IMG/VR virus record: IMGVR_UViG_3300030331_006288
Coordinates: 1-29,081 of that record
Length of the DNA stretch: 29,081 nucleotides
Source: a virus
Direction: 5' to 3' (one strand)
Within the stretch, counting starts at the first letter, position 1, and every line of letters begins with the position of its first letter. Shown here piece after piece: positions 17,209 through 25,856 of this stretch. The notes under the pieces were generated by a model. That model saw only the letters and a program-made list of their open reading frames with translations. It was not told where the DNA came from and ran no database searches. Made by a program: the position numbers and the translations under genes.

Positions 17209-18224
17209 CTTGACCTCGCTAAAATATGAGTTGAACTTTCTGCGGCGCCGGCAGAAGTCTGTACAATAAATTCAGAATTAGCACGCAGCTCCTTCATACT
17301 TCGTGCGCCAGAGTAAGAAAACCCACTTTGCACGCCGCCTTTAATATTTCTTAAAATATTCTTAACTGGGCCTTTATAAGGCACTGTTGTTGATATACCC
17401 TCGGGCGTAGAGGTCTTGCCTCTCCAATCGTTTTGGGCCATTGCGGATGCCATTCCCCTATATGATTTATATTTCAACCCTTTAATATTTGTGTGCACTT
17501 CTCCCGGTGATTCATCTGTGCCGGCTAGCAGCGAGCCAACCATAATAAAATCTGCTCCTGCGGCATATGCCTTTACCATGTCGCCAGTTGTTCTAATTCC
17601 ACCATCGGCAATAATTTTAGCATCGTGCTCGCTTCTAGAGACGTCTAGCACACTTTGTAGTGTAGTGACACCATGGCCGGTCACAATCCTAGTTGAGCAG
17701 ATTGACCCGCCGCCAATACCAACACGAATAGAATCTGCTCCCCATTGAGCCAGTGCATCGAAGGCCTCAAGTGTTGCAACATTGCCAGCCATAACATGCA
17801 CGCTAGGGAACTTGTCTTTTAAAGTCTTTAAACAGGCCTCCATCATTTTGTGATGGCCATGCGCAACATCAACGCAAAGCACGTTAACGCCGCTCTCTAC
17901 TAAGCGGTGGGCGCGTTCCATGTAGTCACCCGTCATGCCAATCGCAGCTCCGACGTTTTTTGCGCCGCGCTCCTTACAAGCAATTGCAAGGTTGCTTTGT
18001 TTTTCTGCAGTGTTGTATCTGTGGAGAACACCTAGTCCGCCAAAATAATCCATTTTCAATAACATTTCGACTTCTGTTACTGTGTCCATAGGACTGGAAA
18101 TTAAAGGCAAGTCTAAATTAATACCCTCTCCTAGTTTATTTCCAATATTTACTTCTTTTCGGCTTTCAATGTCGCTATATTTTGGCACCAAAAGCACGTC
18201 ATCAAATGAATAACTGTTTCTCAC
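17205..18224 (-). CDS. IMP dehydrogenase / GMP reductase family, CBS-less (339 aa)
   Basis: A TIM-barrel purine nucleotide enzyme. FDDVLLVPKYSDI, SSPMDTV and GGLGVLHR open it. NVLCVDVAHGH and MAGNVAT follow, then the catalytic loop GGGSICSTRIVTGHG (Cys176), IADGGIRTTGDMVKA and a VPYKG...GGVQSGFSYSGA end. The CBS pair of bacterial GuaB is missing: the chain goes straight from HRYNTAEKQS to the next barrel strand. The IMPDH Arg-Tyr flap is not evident near EGISTTVPYKG, and the GMP-reductase hallmark is not clear either. So GuaB or GuaC cannot be settled. GTG at 18224, AGGAGG 6 nt upstream. Confidence 0.9.
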   Translation of the reverse strand: MRNSYSFDDVLLVPKYSDIESRKEVNIGNKLGEGINLDLPLISSPMDTVTEVEMLLKMDYFGGLGVLHRYNTAEKQSNLAIACKERGAKNVGAAIGMTGDYMERAHRLVESGVNVLCVDVAHGHHKMMEACLKTLKDKFPSVHVMAGNVATLEAFDALAQWGADSIRVGIGGGSICSTRIVTGHGVTTLQSVLDVSRSEHDAKIIADGGIRTTGDMVKAYAAGADFIMVGSLLAGTDESPGEVHTNIKGLKYKSYRGMASAMAQNDWRGKTSTPEGISTTVPYKGPVKNILRNIKGGVQSGFSYSGARSMKELRANSEFIVQTSAGAAESSTHILARSR

Positions 18225-18288
18225 ATCAACCTCCTAGAGCTTTTAAGGGCAGCTGCCCCACAATAATATAATAACAAATCAACAAACA

Positions 18289-18891
18289 TTAAAATCCTCC
18301 AACTGGCATGCCGTTCAAGGTATTGTCATCACCACGCACATCACGCTCATGCAAGTCTGCCAGAGAATCAGAGTATATTCCAGTACTTGGTGGGCATAAG
18401 CCTGTTGTAGTGGCTTTTTTATCAGTGCTGCCTAGGGCGCCAGAACCTCGCTTTGATACAGTCACCATGGAACCATCTGGACTGTCTTTGTATAGATCTC
18501 GGGTTTTATCAACGAGTGATGTTCGAAATAGTATAACTGGCACCAAAACTAGCTGGGCTATTTTATCGCCTGATGCAATATGTTGCACTTCATTCCCAAT
18601 ATTGTGCAGGTCAATAAACACCTCTCCATCATAGCCACTGTCAACAATGTGCGCGCCGACAATGAGAGAGCGCTTAGCCCCCATACTTGATCGATTACAA
18701 ACTTGGAGCATGTAGCCGTGTGGCACACCAAAGCTCAAGCCGGTAGGCAAAAGACTGTTCTCACCCGGTTTAAGGGTAGTGACACTCACATTTGGATCTT
18801 TCGGACAATAGTAGACGTCTAATCCTGCATCACTCGGGTTTGCACGATCCGGACACTTCGCGCCGGCCCTTCTCTTGTATTCTAAAATCAT
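18289..18891 (-). CDS. dut: dUTPase (200 aa)
   Basis: Trimeric dUTP pyrophosphatase, makes dUMP and keeps uracil out of DNA. All five motifs: I SDAGLDVY (20-27), II NRSSMG (66-71), III SGYDGEVFIDL (85-95), IV GDKIAQLVL (108-116), V RGSGALGST (148-156). ATG at 18891 (AGAGGA upstream) is chosen; the frame runs 24 codons further to 18963, adding a Lys-rich stretch. Unusually, about 43 residues follow motif V (TTTGLCPPSTGIYSDSLADL and onward), where most dUTPases end. With ThyX downstream it would feed dTMP synthesis. Confidence 0.94.
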   Translation of the reverse strand: MILEYKRRAGAKCPDRANPSDAGLDVYYCPKDPNVSVTTLKPGENSLLPTGLSFGVPHGYMLQVCNRSSMGAKRSLIVGAHIVDSGYDGEVFIDLHNIGNEVQHIASGDKIAQLVLVPVILFRTSLVDKTRDLYKDSPDGSMVTVSKRGSGALGSTDKKATTTGLCPPSTGIYSDSLADLHERDVRGDDNTLNGMPVGGF

Positions 18892-18968
18892 TTTCTTCCT
18901 CTTTTTTTTGTTTTTTTGTTTCGCAGCTTTTATATAACATGCAGCCGCAATCATAACACTCATCTTCG

Positions 18969-19229
18969 TTAGTTTTCATCTTCTTCAGCTGCCCTCACCA
19001 GTTTAGAGGCCTTATCCCAACACTCCGGGCAATACAACCTTACTAGCTCTTCTTTTTCTCTAACAACAACTTTCCACTGCATTGCATATTCTTTTGAGGT
19101 TTTGTCAAAAGGCTTCTCGCAAGCACTGCACTCTGTGCCTAACTTGTCAAACAACATCATTTGCTGCTTCAAGTTCTTTTTAGCTTTCTTGGCCTTTCTT
19201 CTGGCCATTGTTCTTTTTATACTTCCCAT
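18969..19229 (-). CDS. small zinc-ribbon protein (86 aa)
   Basis: The basic start (MARRKAKKAKKNLKQQMMLF) is followed by CSACEKPFDKTS, WKVVVREKEELVRLYCPECW and an acidic end (RAAEEDEN). Two C-x-x-C pairs 32 residues apart make a zinc ribbon. ATG at 19229, 3 nt after the dnaE stop; a second Met at residue 8 is possible. The shape recalls small phage zinc-binding factors, but no function is known to me. Confidence 0.82.
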   Translation of the reverse strand: MGSIKRTMARRKAKKAKKNLKQQMMLFDKLGTECSACEKPFDKTSKEYAMQWKVVVREKEELVRLYCPECWDKASKLVRAAEEDEN

Positions 19230-19232
19230 CTC

Positions 19233-22200
19233 TTATCCCAATAATTTAAAGTTATGACTAATTGAACGAGTGCTAAAGCCCCAGTCTTCGCTGTAATCTA
19301 GCTTTGCCGCGTAGGGACGATTAAGGTGAATAAAGTCATTATCTTTTATGCCCCAGCACTTAATTGCACTAGTTGTTGATGTGTCATCAACAACCTTAAC
19401 AATCCAATATGTCTTGTCATTTTTGGTCTTTTTAGGAATAACCTCTCTAGGAATAAACCAGGCCACTCCTAGTTTGTTATCCCACTCGCCTAAGGCAGGA
19501 ACTTGATACTTACTAATTGAATCGCGCACCTGCTTGTTTAGAACAAGCTCAAACGGAAACATGCCAGTGAGCGTTGAAACAAAGTCAATTCGTTCTTCAA
19601 CAGTGAAATCTGCCTCTGGAGAATATTTTTCAATATTTTCAGCAAGCTTTTTGGGGTTCGCTGGCTTATCTTGCACACAAGACATCCAAAAGTGCTTGCA
19701 GCCATTAAAGCGCTCATCAATGATCGAATCCAGCGCGCCGGAGCGACAAAGCACATCGAGTGCTTTCTTACCCAGCTTGGAATGTACGACATCTTTATTG
19801 AAAATAATATCTTCAATTTTATGAAATGGTCTGTTTTTCAAAATCTGCTCAACCGCTTTATTACCCAAGCCCTTTATAGAACTAAACGGCTGGATTAAAG
19901 TAACTCCATCATCGCCAATCTCCCACTTTTCAGTTGAAGTATTAATGTTGATGTTCTCAATATAATAACCATTTTTTTGAGCTAAAGCTATAGCAGCCTC
20001 TTTTCTTGACTCAGGCTCTTTATCTAGAAAAGCAGCTGTCCAGCACTCAGGATAATAATTTAGTAGCCAAGCACATTGATAAGAAAGGATACTGTAAGCA
20101 ACAGCATGAGACTTATTAAAGCCGTACCCACTAAAATACTCAAAATTTCTCCAGAGTGATTCTGAGGTTTGTCTATCGATTGACTTATCAAGGCAGCCCT
20201 CAACAAATCTTCTTTTGATATCTTCTTTTTCTTCAGCACCTTTACCTGTTCCTTTCTTCGTCAAAAGCTTTCTTAGCTTATTGCCCTCTTCTAGAGAGAT
20301 ATCTTTTCCAAGCTTGTGCGCCAAAAGTGCAATCTGTTCTTGAAAAATTAGAAAACCAGCTGTCTCTTTTGTGACTTCTTCAACAATATCATTAAGATAT
20401 TGTACATCAGATAGTTCTCTTTTTGCCTTGACGTAAGACTTGTCCACTCCAGCGCTCAGAGGGCCGGGGCGATAAATAGACGTAATTGCAGAAATATCAA
20501 TAATATCATTTGGTTTTGATTTTTTCGCTAGTCTTTGCGCCCCAGCGTTTGTAAACTGAAATACACCCATGAACTTACCTTTGTGGAAAATGTTTTTATA
20601 GACATTTTTGTCCTCTAAGTCAATTACGTCTGGGTGTAGCGTAGAATCGTAATATTCTTTGACTTCTTTAAAAGTTGGATTCTCTACATTGTGGTGTCTT
20701 CTTAAAACATGGCTAATCGCAGATTGAATCATTTCTAATGTTGAAAGGCCTAGCAGATCAAACTTAATAAACCCAAGAGGCTCAAGGTGCCTGACGTGCA
20801 TGCCCTCAGACCATGGAGTTTGCACCACGCCGCCAGAACAAATAAGAGGCATGTGCTTATCTAGATCTTCGCCAATAACAACTCCGCCAGCATGTCGGCT
20901 TGTGGAGCGGACTTGCCCAACCAAAGCTTCAACATGGGTCTTGATGTGTGGATACTTCTTTAGGAACCGCCCCAGTGATTCTGAATACTCCATCACCTCT
21001 TCAAAAGTTGGAGCATACACACCAGCTTTAATGCCATGTTTTGCCTTTGCTTTTGGAGTCGCTTCTTTAACCATTCGGCTGGTTACAGAGTTGACCTCAG
21101 TAAACGGAACGTCATAGAACTTGCTAATATCTTTAATTAAAGATCTCAACTGCAAAGTATTGAAATTGGAAATAGGCACAACAGTTGTTTCACCCCACTT
21201 TTCAGCTAAGATCTCCTTCAGTCGAAAAGCGTCGCTAACATCATAATCAATGTCAGGATAGTCCTTTGCATCTGATCTCAAGAATCGGCTAAACAAGAGG
21301 CCGTACTTGATTGGATCAACTTGAGTAATCCTAAGAACATAGGCAACAAGCGAGCCGGCAGCTGAACCGCGACCAGGACCAGAGAGCATGCTATCAGATG
21401 CCACATCAGCAATTGCTTTCATAGTCAAGAAATACTTACTAAATCCGCGGCTGTTAATCACTTTAAGTTCGTGCTTAAGCCTATCAATATACTCTTGCTT
21501 GTCTGCCAGCTTCATCTTGCGCAGGCCTGCGATAGACTCTTTAACTAAAGTTTGCTCACCAGATTCACCCTCTGGGATTATAAATCCAGGTAGTCGCACA
21601 GTGTCATCAGGCATGAAATCTTCAACCACCTCATGCGCAATCCAGTGTGTTTTGACAATCGAATCGTAAACTAAATCATCGTTATAACTAACTCCACACT
21701 CCTCGGAATACTTCTTGTAAGAAGCCCACATCTGATCACCGTTTTTTGGATAAAGCTCCATGCCCATCTCATCGATATCAACAGGCAGCTCCGATTTCAG
21801 ATACTCAGGAGTTTTTGATTTACCTAGCCACCCCAGTCTTTTGTAAAGCTCTCTGTCTTTCCAGGCATCAGCGCTTGGATAGTGGGAGTCGGCGGTGGAG
21901 ATAAGCTCAATTCCAAACTCTTCGTGCATTTTAATGACATATTGATTTAGCTCGTGCTGAGCTGGGACATTGTTCCACTGCAGCTCACCATACCAGCGAT
22001 CGCCTAGGCAATCAACCATATTTTTAGTTGTCAACCTCATGGCTTCCAGCACAGCTTCGTCGCCGGCGTCCTTGTTGTTCCAATAGTCCTGTGCGTACAC
22101 GCCGCCTAGGCACGCTGAAGAGGCAATAATGCCTTCACTGTTCTCTTTTAGAATTTTGTAGTCTAGTCGAGGCTTTCTGTAGAAGTTATCCCCCTGGTGA

Positions 22201-22664
22201 GAGTCAGAAACAATCTTGAAAATATTGTTTAGACCTTTTTGGTTAATCGCTATAAGAACTAAGTGCCCATAAGAATTAATTTTGCTTTTAGATTTGCTTT
22301 TAGAAGCTTGCTCGTCTTCGGCCTCAACCTTATCAGTATTTTGGATAACTTTTCTAGCTTCCTTTTTATCTTTCTTAATTCTCTCATATTCTTCGCGCCA
22401 GTCATCAATACTGGAGACAAAATACGCCTCAACACCAAAAATTGGTTTGAAACTCTTGCCCTCCTCTTTCATCTTCTTTGCGTGCAAAACTTGATATGAC
22501 ATCCCATTCATGTTGCCATGATCTGTTAGCGCTAGCGCGCCCATGCCATTTTCATACGCGAAGTCCATGTGATCTTGTGGGTAACCAAACCCATCAAAAA
22601 CAGAACCTGCGACGCTATGGGCGTGCAAACCAACAAAAGGAATTTTACTGCTAGCTCTTTCCAT
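19233..22664 (-). CDS. dnaE: DNA polymerase III alpha subunit, DnaE type (1143 aa)
   Basis: A C-family replicative polymerase. The N-terminal PHP domain has LHAHSVAGSVFDGF (His14, His16), LTDHGN (Asp48, His49), GVEAYF (Glu79) and ADSHYPS near 259-264, so its metal site looks intact. A hydrophilic linker (KVEADDE-like, about 112-131) precedes the palm/fingers. The polymerase carboxylates are in YPDIDYD (471-475) and in FIKFDLLGLSTLE. SGPGRGSAAGSL is the nucleotide-site glycine motif. SIYRPGP and FSGYGFNKSHAVAYS are also standard. A C-terminal OB-like part ends KLLG. No separate proofreading subunit lies nearby. AGG-rich ribosome site (GGAGG) before 22664. Confidence 0.97.
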   Translation of the reverse strand: MERASSKIPFVGLHAHSVAGSVFDGFGYPQDHMDFAYENGMGALALTDHGNMNGMSYQVLHAKKMKEEGKSFKPIFGVEAYFVSSIDDWREEYERIKKDKKEARKVIQNTDKVEAEDEQASKSKSKSKINSYGHLVLIAINQKGLNNIFKIVSDSHQGDNFYRKPRLDYKILKENSEGIIASSACLGGVYAQDYWNNKDAGDEAVLEAMRLTTKNMVDCLGDRWYGELQWNNVPAQHELNQYVIKMHEEFGIELISTADSHYPSADAWKDRELYKRLGWLGKSKTPEYLKSELPVDIDEMGMELYPKNGDQMWASYKKYSEECGVSYNDDLVYDSIVKTHWIAHEVVEDFMPDDTVRLPGFIIPEGESGEQTLVKESIAGLRKMKLADKQEYIDRLKHELKVINSRGFSKYFLTMKAIADVASDSMLSGPGRGSAAGSLVAYVLRITQVDPIKYGLLFSRFLRSDAKDYPDIDYDVSDAFRLKEILAEKWGETTVVPISNFNTLQLRSLIKDISKFYDVPFTEVNSVTSRMVKEATPKAKAKHGIKAGVYAPTFEEVMEYSESLGRFLKKYPHIKTHVEALVGQVRSTSRHAGGVVIGEDLDKHMPLICSGGVVQTPWSEGMHVRHLEPLGFIKFDLLGLSTLEMIQSAISHVLRRHHNVENPTFKEVKEYYDSTLHPDVIDLEDKNVYKNIFHKGKFMGVFQFTNAGAQRLAKKSKPNDIIDISAITSIYRPGPLSAGVDKSYVKAKRELSDVQYLNDIVEEVTKETAGFLIFQEQIALLAHKLGKDISLEEGNKLRKLLTKKGTGKGAEEKEDIKRRFVEGCLDKSIDRQTSESLWRNFEYFSGYGFNKSHAVAYSILSYQCAWLLNYYPECWTAAFLDKEPESRKEAAIALAQKNGYYIENININTSTEKWEIGDDGVTLIQPFSSIKGLGNKAVEQILKNRPFHKIEDIIFNKDVVHSKLGKKALDVLCRSGALDSIIDERFNGCKHFWMSCVQDKPANPKKLAENIEKYSPEADFTVEERIDFVSTLTGMFPFELVLNKQVRDSISKYQVPALGEWDNKLGVAWFIPREVIPKKTKNDKTYWIVKVVDDTSTTSAIKCWGIKDNDFIHLNRPYAAKLDYSEDWGFSTRSISHNFKLLG

Positions 22665-22683
22665 CTTTACCTCCGACTATATC

Positions 22684-22712
22684 ATTATAAGAACTGCCTA
22701 GAAAGTATAAAA
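22684..22712 (-). promoter_or_regulatory. promoter-like sequence ahead of dnaE
   Basis: Perfect minus-strand TATAAT (22684-22689), 17-nt spacer and a weak TTTTAT (22707-22712), directly after the cysteine synthase stop and about 20 nt upstream of the dnaE ATG. Confidence 0.45.
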
Positions 22713-23573
22713 TCAAAACAAGCTCATATATCTTTCGCCACGATCGCACAGAAAAGTGACAGCGACGCCTTCAAACTGATTATTTTCAACCCATCTTTCA
22801 GCGCCAAGTATATTTGCGCCAGCAGAAATGCCAACTAATATACCACTTTCTTTAGCTAATCTTCTGGCGCGGTGTATTGCATCTTCAGTAGAAACCTTAA
22901 TCTCATCGTCAACCAAGCTTCTTTCAACCAAAAAGTCAGCGCCGTCATTAATACCTTGTATTCCGTGTGATTTCGAGTCTTCTTCAGGTGTTATTAGTAC
23001 GGTTTTAACGTTTTTATTTACTTTGACTAAGGCTCTCCTAACACCCATTATTGTCCCACCAGTGCCTGAGCCGCATATCAGCGCTCCAATATCTTTTTTT
23101 CTTTCAACAATCAGCTGCCTCACTATCTCTCTGCCAGTTGTTATTTCGTGGCATTCTATGTTGTCAATATTTTCAAATTGACGTGGGGACCAATAATCAC
23201 TGTTGTTGTTAACAAGTTTGTTTCTTAGTTCAATAGCACCAGCAAAATCGCTTGGCCCAACTTCAACCACTTCTGCGCCAAAAAGCCTCATCATCTGTTT
23301 GCGTTCTTCAGACATGTTGCAAGGCATTACAATTTTAACTTTGTAACCCTTTGTTGCCCCCAGCATTGAAAAAGCAATACCGGTATTCCCGCTGGTTGCT
23401 TCAACAATTGTATCGCCTGGTTTTATTTCTTTTCTCCACTCAGCTTTTGACAAAATGTACAAAGCTATTCGATCTTTTATACTCCCAGTTGGGTTGTAAG
23501 TCTCAAGCTTTGCGTAGAGCTTGTCATTTATTTTTATTAATGGCGTGTTTCCAATCGCCGTAGATATGTCCAT
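22713..23573 (-). CDS. cysteine synthase, O-acetylserine sulfhydrylase (286 aa)
   Basis: A PLP enzyme joining sulfide to O-acetylserine (CysK/CysM type). AIGNTPLIKI, NPTGSIKDR (PLP lysine Lys33), EATSGNTGIAFS, ICGSGTGGTIMG and GISAGAN form the cofactor and substrate sites; the end is CDRGERYMSLF. The frame runs further upstream, but ATG at 23573 has GAGGAG 8 nt before it and avoids overlapping the upstream gene. Length is slightly under bacterial CysK (about 310). CysM versus CysK cannot be settled by eye. Rare in phages; it could raise cysteine supply or serve sulfur metabolism during infection (inference). Confidence 0.93.
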   Translation of the reverse strand: MDISTAIGNTPLIKINDKLYAKLETYNPTGSIKDRIALYILSKAEWRKEIKPGDTIVEATSGNTGIAFSMLGATKGYKVKIVMPCNMSEERKQMMRLFGAEVVEVGPSDFAGAIELRNKLVNNNSDYWSPRQFENIDNIECHEITTGREIVRQLIVERKKDIGALICGSGTGGTIMGVRRALVKVNKNVKTVLITPEEDSKSHGIQGINDGADFLVERSLVDDEIKVSTEDAIHRARRLAKESGILVGISAGANILGAERWVENNQFEGVAVTFLCDRGERYMSLF

Positions 23574-23577
23574 TTGT

Positions 23578-24435
23578 TCACTCCTCGTCAAACCCAATTT
23601 CATTCCACTCTTTGTAACTAAATATTATTTTATGTGGTCGCTGCACATCTTGATTTTGTGATAAAAACTCACAATAGCTTTGCCAATTGTCTAGACTAAA
23701 GTAGTCTTCAAGAACACGTACTTTGTGCTTTTTAAAATCTAAACCATCAAAAACGTCTTTTAAGGAAAAGAAGCGGTATGAAAACCTCTCCTTCAATGGC
23801 AACTTCTCTCCGTTGTTCTCTTGCGAGCGCAGTCCAGTTGACTTCAGATACACCTGCTCTTTAAGTTGTTCTAAATAATCTAAACTGAAACTAAATCCGC
23901 TATAAAAACCCTCTTCAACACCACCATTTTTAGTACTTAAGTAAAGATCAGCTGAAGACCTTAGTGTATCTCTTTCTTGCCTCAAAATAGAAGGATCATA
24001 GTATCCGTATGGCCACGATACATAAAACTTTTGTGGTGTCAACCACGTGCTTAAAGACGAGGATATCTTTTTTGCCGTCTCTGCGCCATGAATTACACTC
24101 CATGACAAGCAATCTCTCTTATTAACATCGCGAGGGTTTATCGGAACATAATATATTCTTATTGGTCTTTTGTGCTCTTTTCTTCTCTTTTCATAATTTC
24201 GATTTACGTACACTGGGTCTTGCACGACCTCTCCAATTCGGTGTCTTATCAGAGGTTGCACGTCGTCATTACAAACTATCCAAATTGTATTACAGCCAGC
24301 ATATGCGCACTCCAGCACACTTCGCTCAACCATGAGATAGTCAGGGCCGATCGGCATGAGAGCGTCATGCCATGGCATATTAAAATCTAGTGCCTGACCA
24401 GCGACAGGTATGACTCCAGCAAGATGTGTATTCAC
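23578..24435 (-). CDS. nucleotidyltransferase-like protein (285 aa)
   Basis: The start AGVIPVAGQALDFNMPWHDA is followed by LMPIGPDYLMVERSVLECAY and AGCNTIWIVCND. This is the order of sugar-nucleotidyltransferases (GT-A fold): V-I-P-V-A-G, P-I-x-x-x-x-L, then a G-x-x-x-I-x-I-V-x strand. The classical G-x-G-T-R loop and catalytic Lys are missing, so activity is uncertain. Downstream segments (KFYVSWPYGYYDPSILRQER, GFYSGFSFSLDYLEQ) suit a substrate-binding domain. GTG at 24435 shares one base with the upstream stop. A sugar-modification role is inferred. Confidence 0.72.
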   Translation of the reverse strand: MNTHLAGVIPVAGQALDFNMPWHDALMPIGPDYLMVERSVLECAYAGCNTIWIVCNDDVQPLIRHRIGEVVQDPVYVNRNYEKRRKEHKRPIRIYYVPINPRDVNKRDCLSWSVIHGAETAKKISSSLSTWLTPQKFYVSWPYGYYDPSILRQERDTLRSSADLYLSTKNGGVEEGFYSGFSFSLDYLEQLKEQVYLKSTGLRSQENNGEKLPLKERFSYRFFSLKDVFDGLDFKKHKVRVLEDYFSLDNWQSYCEFLSQNQDVQRPHKIIFSYKEWNEIGFDEE

Positions 24436-25151
24436 TACTCTCCGTAATATGTAATATTCTTGTCAACAATATAATTAGATTTTTTGATTGGAAATATATC
24501 TCTTTTCCATAATTGTATATCAGGCTTTTCTATTCCAGCTTGCTTCATCATACTAATTGTTTTTAATCTGGACATGGCTGTAGAGTATTGTACATCATTT
24601 AACAAGCTTTTTTTAATTTTCGAAACCGCTACCAAGTCTTTCTTGTTTTTGTTGCCATCTATTCTTGAAGACAAATAAAAGCTTACCTTGTGGACAAAAT
24701 CCAGCTTATCTTCTAAAAAGCTATAGTCGTGCACCATGCCGCTTTTAACATCATACCAGTCATATGCTAGATAGTAATCTACCTCTTCTTTGAATCCGTC
24801 AGGAAGACCAAAAATATTATCTAAACTAAACAAAGTCAAGTTTTCAAACTTTATTTGAAAAATCTTTTCATTTTTTGTAAATATTTTTAATTTGTTATCT
24901 TGCTCTAAACGCAAACTCTTTACGTTGTTGCCAAATGGGTTCATCCCGCGCAGGCAATGAAGGTAATTAACTCTAGCCCAAAAATCTTCTTCTAGTTCAA
25001 ACTCGCCATTTTCGTTTTTTGTTTTAATAAACGGTCTTATGTTGGGTAGAGAGTTGTAAATTAGATAGCAGTTGTTGTCAAACGCAAATTTGCTAGCTGT
25101 GGTGCTAGTGCCGACAGCAATGTTTGTCCAATTATAAACATGCTCTAACAT
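24435..25151 (-). CDS. unknown 238-aa protein
   Basis: MLEHVYNWTNIAVGTSTTAS, then KFAFDNNCYLIYNSLPNIRP, LHCLRGMNPFGNNVKSLRLE, VDYYLAYDWYDVKSGMVHDY, and ends VDKNITYYGE. A mix of strands and helices rich in Tyr/Asn, with no motif I recognise. It pairs with the nucleotidyltransferase-like gene (1-nt overlap) and overlaps the upstream gene by 7 nt, so the two probably form a functional pair. Confidence 0.75.
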   Translation of the reverse strand: MLEHVYNWTNIAVGTSTTASKFAFDNNCYLIYNSLPNIRPFIKTKNENGEFELEEDFWARVNYLHCLRGMNPFGNNVKSLRLEQDNKLKIFTKNEKIFQIKFENLTLFSLDNIFGLPDGFKEEVDYYLAYDWYDVKSGMVHDYSFLEDKLDFVHKVSFYLSSRIDGNKNKKDLVAVSKIKKSLLNDVQYSTAMSRLKTISMMKQAGIEKPDIQLWKRDIFPIKKSNYIVDKNITYYGE

Positions 25152-25852
25152 CCATCCTCATGTGCTTCTATGTGCTCTATAACCTCTTCTCTGTTGTTTT
25201 TAATCTCTCTGTGCCATTTTTTTAGAAGCCTGTAGTGGGTTGGTCGTTCATTGCACCTGCCCCCGTCTTTAGGCGCTCTAATCCCCGTAACCCACGCTGC
25301 GATCCACAATGACCTATCTGATGTTTTTTTACACTGTCTCTTAACTTTTGGCAGTAATTTTTTTATGTGCGTCATCCAAGCTGTTGCAGCTTGATTAACA
25401 TTGGTTCTGTCTATGTCGTATGCGCGCTCCCACCACTTCCACATCTGCAGAATTCCCAACGCCATTGGCTTTTTGCCAGACTTGCTAAACTTTCTATCGC
25501 CCTTTGCTGTTGCGCTATATCCGCTCTCCAGACAGGCCGCGGCCAGGAGCATACCCCTTAAAGTGGGCGGCACATCAAACGATTTTTCAATTGATATTAA
25601 TTCATCAATTACACCCTCATCAACTAAGTGTGGTTTTCTATATCTACAGCTTGATATTGCCTCTACTTTTATTTCTTCATAACTCGGGTGGTCATCCTTG
25701 TAATAAGAGAGCAAATTAATATATTCTGCTTCTTCTTCCTCATGCTCAACAAAGTGTATCGTATCTATCTTTTTAACAACTATTTCCCTCTCTGTGTCGT
25801 ATGGAAGGTCAATAGTTGTTCCAATAAGAAGTAGTGGTAAAATTAGTTTCAT
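25145..25852 (-). CDS. lytic transglycosylase-like protein with N-terminal signal (235 aa)
   Basis: ATG at 25852 with AGGAG 8 nt upstream, 5 nt after thyX; the frame is open further but into thyX. MKLILPLLLIGTTI is a hydrophobic start, probably a signal. Residues about 97-150 carry RGMLLAAACLESGYSATAKG and ALGILQMWKWWERAY: Glu109 in the E-S-G-Y motif and the G-I-L-Q loop are the SLT-fold hallmarks. The end is charged and helical. Likely cleaves peptidoglycan for lysis or DNA entry. It stands apart from any recognisable holin or spanin. Confidence 0.82.
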   Translation of the reverse strand: MKLILPLLLIGTTIDLPYDTEREIVVKKIDTIHFVEHEEEEAEYINLLSYYKDDHPSYEEIKVEAISSCRYRKPHLVDEGVIDELISIEKSFDVPPTLRGMLLAAACLESGYSATAKGDRKFSKSGKKPMALGILQMWKWWERAYDIDRTNVNQAATAWMTHIKKLLPKVKRQCKKTSDRSLWIAAWVTGIRAPKDGGRCNERPTHYRLLKKWHREIKNNREEVIEHIEAHEDGC

Positions 25853-25856
25853 TTTT

